DNA of 64,000 bases, from NCBI GenBank assembly GCA_027943245.1, contig JANDJZ010000061.1, positions 1 through 64,000 on the forward strand, written 5' to 3'. The stretch comes from Acanthamoeba sp. SK_2022b. Lineage: Eukaryota > Discosea > Longamoebia > Acanthamoebidae. The position numbers were made by a program, and so were the translations under genes. The notes beneath the pieces are model-generated. The model was not told where the DNA came from, made no database searches, and saw only the letters and a program-made list of their open reading frames with translations. Shown here piece by piece: positions 34,819-45,700 of this stretch (position 1 is its first letter; each line of letters opens with the position of its first letter).

Positions 34819-36104
34819 TTATCTGATATGTGGGTGGGATGGAGCAGGCGAGTGGGGCGTGGTGAGTACAGAGGGCCAAGTCGCCTGAGTCGCCTGGGGC
34901 AGCGGGGGCAGATAAACCTCCTCTTGGCCTCCGCCCCGTTCCTCGCTGGCCACGAACAGGGAAGGGCACACCACCGTCTTGCCCGAACTGCTCAACTCCA
35001 CGCCCGTGACGTGGCTCACGTAGAGCTTCCTGCGTATGGGAACACCAGCGCACACAAGCCAACGCCGATCGATCAGCTTCTACGTTTGGGGCGTGTGCGC
35101 GCGAGGGCATACTCGTACCCTTCGCGCATCCACTCGGGCTGCCACAGCAAAAGGTGAGCATCGCTCACTGCGCCGGGCGAGAGGAGGCGCTTGTGGAGGC
35201 AGCCAAAGGGGAAGCCTCCGTCGTCGTAATCGCCCGCTGAGGGCGACCGTCCACGCGTCACCACGTGGCCCACGGCTGCGTAGTCGGGCGTGGGCGGAAT
35301 CGGCCGCCAGATGCTCACGCCTGGTGGTTACGACCGGGACATCCCGCATACACTCACAGGTGTTCAGCCCAATACTACTGCCTGGTACCAACTCTATGCG
35401 ATGCCATACCTGGAAGGTCGGCGTTTCGGGTGACCCCGGCCCGGCTCGAGTAGATGAGAGCGATGCCCTTGGGCGGCACGAGGGCCTGCACATACTCGTC
35501 CCGCTGAAGAGGCGGCACCTCCCTGTCAAAACCAGGCCACCCGATTGCGACTCAAGTCAACCAAGGCTCGTTCGATTGATGATGATTACGTGAAAGAAGT
35601 ACCGGGCAAGCAGGACCGGATAGATGGGATGGTTGTAGGCCGAGTTGTCGGCCACGTCGCCGAGACGGTACCACACGGCCTTGTCCTGCTGGCTGGCAGC
35701 GCGAAGCTCGAGCTCGAGGTTGGCCCACAGGTGAGTCTTGGCACCGACCGCCTCGGCGCAGAGGCCGTCTCGCTGCTGCCCCTGCTCTTGCTCCTTGCTG
35801 TCCTGCACGGATGTGGGCAGCTCGAGCTCCTCCCTGATCAGCTGGCGCTGGTGGCGAGCCCGGCGGGATCGCTCATCGCGCCTCAGGAGCGTGCCCAGCA
35901 TCTCGCCCAGCTTGCCGATGACCCCGTTAGGGGAGAGACTCTCGCCGCGCTCCAGCTCGGCCTGCATGCTTTCCTTCTCCGCCTGTCGCTGGACCCTACG
36001 CTTCTTCTTGTCGTGCTTCACCTGGCTCTCCAGGCGGGTCTGCTCCAGAAACTCGTCCGATGGGACCTGCATGCCGTAATCACTCAATCTACAGCCGTGT
36101 TGTC

Positions 36105-36151
<47 letters not shown>

Positions 36152-39100
36152 ATGCGACAACCAGACAAACAAACAGACACAGAAAGATTCATACTCGTTT
36201 GAGCGGCTCAGCGCTGTAGAGTCGCATCTGTCGGGCTTTGTCCGAATGGGACGCCACGGTGGCCAGCGGGCGAGTTGCGTCGACGGCCATGAATTCCAGC
36301 CTGTGCCTGGTGATCGACACCACCTAAAGACACGTAGCAACCAATTGGCGGTGAGGAGGGTGTTACGGTTGCGCTGAGGTGCCGAGCGTGTGTGCTTACC
36401 GTGGTGGAACCCTCTTGATTCGTGGTCAAGGCCCACGGTTCGTCGTCGCTCGCGGCCGCCAGGCAGGAGATGGGCAACTTGTCTACGCAGTTGCCCAGCG
36501 CGCTCCACTCGCAGGTGGTCGGGTTCAAGACGTAGGCTCGGCCTTGTTCATCGACCGCCCACGTCGTGAATCGATTCCACGTGGAGAGCTGTTTCGCATT
36601 CCATTCATGGCTGAACGCGTGCCACTTCTGCAGCCACTCGGCCCGCCTGCAACCGAAACGGGGACCATCAGCCATATCCACCCCTTTTACATGCGGCCGT
36701 TTACACGTCGTCGGGCATACCAGAGAATGCGTCCTTCGTTGGTGATCGCGTACAGGGCACCATCGGTGTCCACGCTGATTGATCGCAGGCTCGCGTCGTT
36801 GACCGCATCCGCCTCCCATCCCATCCATCTGCTGTGCCGATACAGTCTGCCCTGTAGTCGACGATTGCATGAGGAAAGGAAAGCGAGTCGATGGCGAAGC
36901 AAGGGGAGGACTAGAGGAGGAGAGGTGAGGCGTGCGCCTAGACGTACGTCGACGGTGACGGCATAGAGATCTTCACTGGTCACCAACGCCACATCGGCGA
37001 TGGAGGCCATGGACTTCTCGGCCGTGACCACCGACCGGCAGGTGACCTGGGCAGAATGATGATCATCGATCCCGTCCCCCAGCGGCTGCTTCCCCTTGGT
37101 CCATGGATCCATCTCGGTCTCGCCCATCCGATCAGAGTCGAGCTCGAGCTCGTACAGAGTCCGGCGGTCGCGCGCCAACATGAAGGCGCGGCCTTGCTTT
37201 TTGTCGACCGCCACCACCGAGGGTTCGACGCTCTCGCAATCTTCATCTGATTCCACCGGCATGAGCGGCAGGTGTGAGAGAGCGAGCGAGATGTGAGGCA
37301 AGAACAACGAGATGAAAAAGACAAAGGCAAGAGGGAAAAACCGAGAGTGAGCGCCGGAGTTCGAGGCGTTGGCCGCTGCCAAGCTTCGCCGTCCCACATG
37401 TGCAACCGCTGCTGCGAATCGAGAGCCCAGGCCCGACCCGAAGCACTCCGCACGATTTGTCGCAACTCGGCTGATACTTGGGAAACCAATCGCCTGCACA
37501 ATGCAAACACGAATGCGAGTGGATAAACAAGTTGCACAGAAGCGAGGAAAAGAACCGGCAGAACCAACCATGAATCCGTGCAGGCCACCGACCATTTCAT
37601 GCCCACGCGAGGCAACACGAAAACTGGTTTAGATAACATCAATAACCCATTTGTCAGCAGGTGTCGTCGGTTAAATGTAGCCTGGTCGTCAGCTGGAGTG
37701 GCACCAACCTGCACCAGGATGCTCGAACTTGTCTCGTATGTGCGGAGCGAAGGTGGACACGTCCCGCGTGCGTATGGCCAGCGCTTTCTCTCCCTTTGGC
37801 AGAAACACCTCGCTGTACGTGTCGGTATGCGTGCATGTGCATGTGGGTAAGTGGTCTCGGTGGAAAATTCCAACTCGCGCAAGCAAGATGGTGAGAGTCA
37901 CTTACACTTCGGCCAGGTCGGACAGATTGCCGTACGTTTGTCGGTCGTGGAAGTGAATCATATTGCCCTGTCCATGGATCGGTCAGTCATGTTTCATTAG
38001 CGCAAGCCAAGCAGGTCCGTGATGAGCAAACCCCACGTACCCACCCACTGACGTCAGCGTCGGCTCCGTACGAGTTGAGATGTGGTATGCGATTGTACTT
38101 GACCACGTGCATGTTGCTGATGGGCGGGAAGACCACAGAGAGGGCCGGGGAGGTGTGAGTTGTATGAGTTGTGTATGTGTGGCCAAAACGAGAGAGAAGC
38201 CGGACCGGAAGGGAATCTTCAGCTCCGCCTTCAGAAAATATTCGTAGACTCGAATCCACAGCATTTTCTATGTGTTACGCCGTGGCCACCAGTGGTAAGA
38301 GGGACATCAATGAACATGATATAGAACTGCGGAGTGAGGAGAGACATACCGGCAACATTGAGAACTCGTCGACCAGACCCACCTTCTGTAGTGCGTAACC
38401 GATCCAATCGGAGCAGTTACCACACTTGAACTGATGCGACACAAGATTGCGCAGCTTGCTGCTTGCCGATACATGGGGATAGCGGTGAGATAATAGAACG
38501 ATGGCTTGCAGTCTGCATGAAGTTGGTGCGATACCCGTCGATGCCGAATACGTAGTGGACCTGCCCTTCCTTCCATCGCATATGCAGATCGAGGAAGAGC
38601 GTGTGCAGTTCTTGCAGCTGCCAGGCCGCCACGCGCTCTATCCGAAGGGACACAAAGTTTCTGTTGGTTGCGTTTGCCAAACAAAGAACGGTCAGGTTGA
38701 ATGGTAGAGGATGAGAGCGACTCGGTGCTACACGAAATTACCTGTTGTAGATGCCGCCCTGTTCGTTTCCCACATGCCACCCGTGCGTGCCAAAGAAGAA
38801 GTCTTCGGGCTTCACAAAATTCACCATCTGAGGCGATTCGAAGCCGATGACATTCACTACCTGCACGACCATCGCGCAGGAGAGCCCTGGTTGGTTTGGC
38901 GGTCACCGTGCATCCTCTTGTAGCTTGTACCGGGACGTACCACTGTCTCTTGCGACGGGGCCAGGCGGTAGCGCAGCGCGATGTGTCCGAATGGGTTGGT
39001 GTACGCCAAAGGCTTGCCGAAAACGGTTCGATTCTATTTTAAATAAAGACAATTTTTTTTAAAAAATAAATATTTGATAATAATTGTAATAAATGAGACA

Positions 39101-39329
39101 ACTGTTGGTAGCGTGAGTAAGCGGTGCAAGATATGGGAAAGAGAATTACGGGGAAGGGGAGGATGAATATGAGCTCGAGGTCGGGCGGCTCCCCCTTGTT
39201 CAGGAGACGGTCCAGCTCGCCCAGTGCTGTTGCCTTGTTGGCCACTTCTTCGCCATTAAACCTTCCAAACTCGCCTGCCTCAGTGTCCATTTTCTTTAAC
39301 GCTGCTGTTTCTTGATAGTTTGTTATCAT
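34819..39329 (-). CDS. Papain-like domain, beta-propeller and Vps62 domain protein
   Basis: From ATG 39329 (or 39290) the first exons give GKPLAYTNPFGHIALRYRLA, VNVIGFESPQMVNFVKPEDF, FGTHGWHVGNEQGGIYNR and, near 38430, FKCGNCSDWIGYALQKVGLV. The paired GHIALRY and GNCSDW recall His/Cys sites of permuted papain-like enzymes. That reading is inference. A tectonin-like beta-propeller follows (about 37480-36200), with blades such as GRAWALDSQQRLHMWDGEAW, DGALYAITNEGRILWYARR and QGRAYVLNPTTCEWSALGNC. The C-terminal part (about 36070-34819) has charged helices, then VSIWRPIPPTPDYAAVGHVV, the signature of Vps62-type domains. Junction phases fit across the middle (EHP|VFVLPRVGMKW; CTDSW|RLVSQ), so I treat it as one gene. 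Two neighbouring genes remain possible. Confidence 0.65.
36105..36151. repeat. (TGCG)n microsatellite
   Basis: About eleven TGCG units in an intron of the minus-strand papain-like/propeller/Vps62 gene. Confidence 0.9.
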
Positions 39330-39723
39330 CCATGGCGCAGTCGTTCTGCCGCGACACACTGGTCGCTTGGCACGGTAGGTTGCGTGAAATTCTGCTGAAA
39401 GATTGACGACTTAGCCTCAGCTGCGAGCGGGGATCACGTGAGCCTTGGTAATTCGCTCGTAGGCGCCTGCGCGATCTTATGGAATCTTTCGCGTGTCTGC
39501 GACGCCATTTGTCGCTCGCGAAATTCGCTTGGAAAATGATCTACTCTTTCGGTGGTTGGTCCATTTTCATTATCCGGACTCAATGTAACCGGACAATAAC
39601 GTTCCACCAGAACAACACGACTAGGGTTGTCATGGTTGCCTGGAGAAATTCGAGAGCGATTGAGTATGTGGATCGGGGGTATCGTGAGCTCCCCGAGAGA
39701 ATAGATCGAAGCCAGAGGTGAAG
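39330..39723. promoter_or_regulatory. Shared upstream region of divergent genes
   Basis: About 390 nt between the divergent starts at 39329 (minus) and 39724 (plus). No gene seen and no TATA-like box stands out. Confidence 0.4.
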
Positions 39724-42700
39724 ATGGAGAAGGTGGGGGCGCTGCTGGAGGCCGAGGGATACCTCCTCACGTCGACCGACGTCGATCGCGGCACCCACTC
39801 TGTCGTCTACCACTGTCGCCGTCTCCCCCGGGGCCCACCAGCCTCCGAGGCTCCGAGGCAAGGGGGCGGGGAGGAAGAGAAAAGGGAGGAGGAAGCGGTG
39901 AGGGTAAAGGTGCTAAACGAGTCGCTGCCGCTGCCGCGCCACCTGACCAACTTCCAGCACGAACACAAAATCGTCGAGGCCCTCATGGCCGCCGGCGTGG
40001 AGGGCATCGTGCGCGTGCACGGCCGACTCTCGCGGCCGGGCCTCGAAGCCCTCGTGCTCGAGGACTTTGGCGGCCACTCGCTCGACCAGTGGTTGGCGCG
40101 CGAGGGAGCCTTTGCTGGAGATGTGGAGACCTTTCTCGAGGTGGCCCTCGCCGTGGCGCGCACCCTTGGCCGTGTGCACAGTCAGTCCGTCGTCCACCGC
40201 GACATCAAGGTTTTTTTGCTCTCCTCCTCAAGCAAACTTGTTTTGATTGCATAGATGAGGCTTGACCGGTGTCACAACAACGGGGCCCACAGCCACACAA
40301 CATCATATGGAACAAGAGCACGCGAGTGGTGAAGCTCACCGATTTTGGCGTAGCCACGGTCGTCGTGCGCACTCGCGACACCACCACCGGCCGCACCGGA
40401 GCCACCACCACTACCAACAAAAAGAAGACCAACGTGCCCATCCAGCATGTGCTGGGCTCCCTCGCCTACCTTCCTCCCGAGCTCTCCTTCCGCAACAACT
40501 CCAGCAGCAACGATGCACGACCGGTGGACTATCGGAGCGATTTCTACTCGCTGGGCATCAGCTTCTTCGAATTGCTCACCGGCAGCACACCCTTTGTCGA
40601 GAAGTCGGCCGTGCGCATGATGCACGCCCACATGGCCAAGCAGGCGCCGCGGCTCCACGAGCTCGATGCGCGCATTCCGCGCTGCGTGTCGGCCGTCGTG
40701 CACAGGCTGCTGGCCAAGTCGGTGGAGACGCGCTATCAGAGCAGTCGCGGTCTCGTGTCGGATCTCCTTCGCTGCCAGGCCATCATTCGGAACATGCGCG
40801 CTAATGGTAGCAGCCAACGTGCTCAAGGGCACAGCGACCATGGAGCAAGCACGACCGGTAGTGGAAATGAAGACAAGGACGAGGAAGAGGAGTTCGAGGC
40901 GGGGAAGGACGATGTGTCGGACGTATTTCGGTTTGCGGGCAAGCTCTACGGGCGCGAGAAGGAGCTCCACATGCTGCGCGAGCTCTACACCTCGGCCGCC
41001 GCTAATCTGCAATCCATCAAAAAGAGCCAGGTGCGCCATGCACGCTCGCAGAAGGAGCGGAGGAGGGCGGATGAACATTGAAACCACACATCACTGCAGG
41101 TGGTGCTGGTGGCGGGATACTCGGGAGTGGGCAAGACGTCGCTCATCAACCAGCTCAAGGAGATCAAGGCGCACGCCTACCTCATGAGCGGCAAGTATGA
41201 CTTCAGCAAGCGCGACGTGCCCTATTCCGGCATCGTGTCGGCCTTCACCGACATGGTCCACCAGGTCCATCTCTCGCTTTCTCTCCCCTCCGCTCCTCTA
41301 ATTGCTGCGCCCCCCACACCAATGGGTCAAAAAGTTCGGCCTCAACCCAGCTCATGATTGGGCGGGGTCATCGACAGGTGCTGGCGGAGAGCGAAGAGAG
41401 CGTGGAAGCGATGCGCGAGCGGCTGCTGAACGCGGTGGGCCAGCACGGACAAGTGCTGGTGGGGGTGATTCCGAGCCTGGAGCTGCTCATCGGGGAGCAA
41501 CCGGCAGTGGAGCTCGATCTGGGCATGTCGGAGCTGCAGTCACTTTACACGCAGCTCTTCACTCGTCTCGTCGACGTCTTCTCCAGGTGCCCCCTCGCGC
41601 CCTGCCCTTCACGCGTGGTCTCCTTTAATCTTTAATTATTGGTTTTTCGTGTTGTGTAAAATGGGGCACCACTACCAGTGCGAAGCCGGATCAGCCGCTG
41701 GTGATGTTCTTGGACGATCTCCAGTGGGCCGACCAGCCCTCGTTCCATCTCCTCACCAAAATCGTACTGCCATACACCCTCCTGTGCCACGCCATCGGTG
41801 GCCCAGCGATGCAATGTGAGAGCTCACCGGATGGCCTTGTGGCCGTGCAGATGAGTCGGACACCATCGGCCACTGCAGGTCCGCTGTTGTTGGTGGGCGG
41901 GTATCGCGACAACGAGGTGACGAGCGGGGCGCATCCTCTGTGGCTGTTCCTCGACGAAATGCGCAACAAGGGCGTCTCGTCCCACACTATCCTTCTCCAG
42001 GTGCGGGCGTGAGTTGTAGTTGTCACTCCTCAGACAAGGGTGGCTGACTGGTGAATTGACTCGTTACGGGGGCTGGCGCGGCAGCCGCTGGAGTTGAGCG
42101 ACGTGCACAACATGGTGAACGACTTGCTGCACTCCAGAGCCAGCAGCATCCAAGACGAAACTGGAGCGCTGTCGGAGCTGGTGTTCGAGAAGACCAAGGG
42201 CAATCCGTTCTTCACCATCAGCTTCCTCACTAAGCTTCACCAAACCGGCCTCATCGTACTGCCCTCCCCTAACTTGCCACCCCGCCACTACCACCGCAGC
42301 CACCGCCATGGACCACAGCTGAGCTGACATTCTGAATTTGCGCTGGGGTGGTGATTCGGGGGGGGGGGGCAACTAGTGGTTCGAGCATGATAAAGGGCGT
42401 TGGGAGTGGGACTTGGAGAAGGTTAAGGCCATGGGATACACAGACAACGTGGTCGAGTTCATGGCCCAGGACTTGCGTAACCTGCCCCACCAGGTACTAT
42501 CCCTTCTTCCTTCCCCAACGCTGGATGACGCTGATCGCACGTCATCCTCTCCACGCTCGTTCGGGTTTTCGCAGACACTGGAGCTGCTGGAGGTGGCGGC
42601 CTACTTCGGAGCGCGGTTCGACGTGCGCGACATCGCCGAGTTTCGCGGCATGGCCGTCGACGATGTGGAAAGCCTCCTGTGGAATACTCTTCACCAAGGT

Positions 42701-45700
42701 CAGTCAGCGACGCCTCTCCCACACCACATCACTCATTAGAGAGCAAGAGCAGTTGAGTGCGAGAGCTGTGGTTGATGGGAGTTACACAAACACGTGCATA
42801 TAACAACAGGGTTCGTGTTGCGGGAGAGCGACTTCGAGTATCGGTTCCTGCACGACCGAGTGCAGCAGGCGGCGTACGAGTGCGTGGACGCGAAGAACAG
42901 TAAGCACCTGCACCTCGGCATGGCCAAGTTCATGCTCACCCGGGTCGACCTCGATGAAGACCAAAGCGTACACCCATCGTCCCTTTGTTTCACTTGACAA
43001 TAGTCTCAGGAACTCTCCACCTTTGTGGGTTGTGGGTTGTAGGTACAAGTATGGCGACGGACACCGCAGCATCTCTCAAAACGACAAGAAAGCGAGGAGT
43101 CGCGATTCGATATATTCGATGTGGTGTCGCACTACTTCGAGGCTGCAGAGCTAGTCACAGACGACGAGGAGCGACTGCTGGTTGCGCAGCTGAGCTTAAA
43201 GGCAGCCATCAAGGGCAAGAACTCTATGGGTAAGTCTCCTGGCTTGCTGTGCGGTTGGTGAGGGTTGACTCAAAAATGCGACGGCGGGGGGGAGAGAACA
43301 GCCTACGAGATGGCAAGTAAGGTAGCAGCACAAGGGATTGCCATGCTCCCCACGGCTCAAGGCAACGACTACTGGAGCTTGCACCACAAGCTCACCTTTC
43401 AGCTCTTCCTAGGTGAGGAAGACCTCCCCTATTATTTGTCTTGGCTGCACAAGTCGTGCCATTTTACAAACAACGACGGCAGAAAGGGCACAGTGCGAGT
43501 ACCTGTGCAAGAACGTGGAGACAGCGCAGGCGCTGTTCGACGAGGTGCTGGCTCATGTGGACGACGTGTGGGAGACGATCGAGGTCTACACGCAGCGCAA
43601 CCAGATGTCTATCTGCCTCCAGCGCTACGACGTACCACTCCGCTCCCGCCCCTCACTACCGCGCCGTCCCCTCACCCTCCCATAATTGATTGATCAGAGT
43701 TGATTGGGGGGGGGGCATACCAGGACATGGTGGCGTCAGGTCTACGTGGTCTGGCAGCGCTGGGTCTTGAGATCCCAGCCGACCCGAGCAAGGAGATGCT
43801 GGACAAGGCCGTGGCCGAAGTCAACGAGCTCCTGGGCGAGCGTCCCATCGCCGATCTGCTCAGCAACCCGCCGGCGACCGACGAACGCGCCAAGGTGTCC
43901 CCTTTCCCACCACTCCTTACGGTCAACTGCTTATTCGCTGAAACAATTGTTACAGGGCATTCAAATGCTTATCAGCAAGATGGCCATTGGCTTTCTCTTC
44001 ACCAATCCACTGGCCTACACCTACGCGCTGGCCAACGGCGTATACCCTCACCGCGTCTTGCTCTTGTGTATTGATAATCTCCAATTTGACGAGAGAACCC
44101 ACCCGTTGCAGGTCAAGGTGAGCATCGAGCACGGCCACATAGCGCACACATCGCTCATCTACGTGTGGTATGCCTGGACCGGATGTGCTATGAACAGGAA
44201 GGTAGGGCGCTGCTTCCTCGCATTGTACTGCTTGATGCCTGCTCTTGTTTTCGCTGATACATCGGTGTGCGTCTGGCCGAACCTGGTTCAGTACGAGGAA
44301 GCGCACGCGTGGGGCACGCTAGCCCTAGATCTGGTGGAGAAGCATTATGCCAACTCGCGCTTCGCCGATCGCGGCGAGGTGTGGGAGATTTTCTACTGTA
44401 CGATCACCTCTGCGCTCCCATGGCGTTTCCCCTTCGGCGGCCCGATGTGGCTGGCTCACAAACATATGAATGTCAAGCTTTCATCCACTGGGTCAAGCAC
44501 CCGCTGAAGGACACCATACCGGGACTGGAGTTGGGCTTCAAGCACGCCGTGGCCGGAGCCAATCCGGCGTTCGCCTCGGGCTGTGCCTACAACCTCATGC
44601 GCACGTCTTGGAGCACGGCCTCGCTACCGCAGATCATGACCTTTACTGGTACTCCCTCGGGCTATTCGTAACGCCCTGTTACAGCTCTGGGATCACTCAG
44701 ACCTAGGGCGTCGGTGTGTACTGCAGAGCCCTACTTGCGTTACAGCGAGGAGGTCAACTGGGTTGACATCGTAAAGATGATGCACATCATCGAGCGCTAC
44801 ACCAACCTGCTCATGGACAAGCCGGTCGACCAGACCGAGGACGAGTTCTTCCACTACGTAGAGGCCGGCACGCGGCCCATGATGATCGCTCAGCTACATG
44901 TGACCAAGATGCACTACCTCTACACCATGAGTAGATTTGCCGAGGCCGTTGAAGAGGGCCGGAAAGCATCCCGGATAATCACGTACATCACACAATTCAA
45001 AGAAGAAGTCGGTACGTCTGCGGTCTGCACCATAGTCAATTATCAATTGTTTTACAGGACTTTAATGATGGTGTGGTGCGGGTGGCACGTGGATAGAGTA
45101 CTACTTCTACTATTCGCTGGCTCTGCTGGCCGTGTGCCGAAGCGCCCGTCGACTGGCCGCACCGCAGGAGCGCGTATGCGAACTGAGCTCCGCGTGGCGC
45201 GGCTCGGAGAAGACCATCGCCATCAAGAACCGCGAGCTCCGGAGAAGAAGAAAGCGCGACTCGTTACGCCGGAGAAGGGAGCGAGCGAGGGTAGTTGCGG
45301 AAGACGACAGCAGCAGCTGCAGCGATGGCGAGATCAATCCAGAGATCCTGACGCAGGAGGAGTACGATGAGCATCTGATGACAGTGGCGCACAACCAGGC
45401 GACGCTTAAGCACTGGGTCGACTCGGCGCCGTGCAACTTTGCCCACTGGCATCTGCTTGTCGAGGTACCCAGCCTGCTTCCTTTGCTGACCCGAGCCCCT
45501 CGTTCACACATGTTCCCCGAAGGCCGAGCGGAAGCGGCTGGAGCTGCGAGACACCAACAGCGGGCGGCAGATGGCAACCATGGCTGAGGTACTGGGCCTG
45601 TACGAGAAGGCGTTCGAGCTGGCTTTGGAGAACGGGTTCATACCGGACGCCGCCCTCGCCAAAGAGCTCTCCTGGCAGGTACGCGCTATGTTTATCTATT

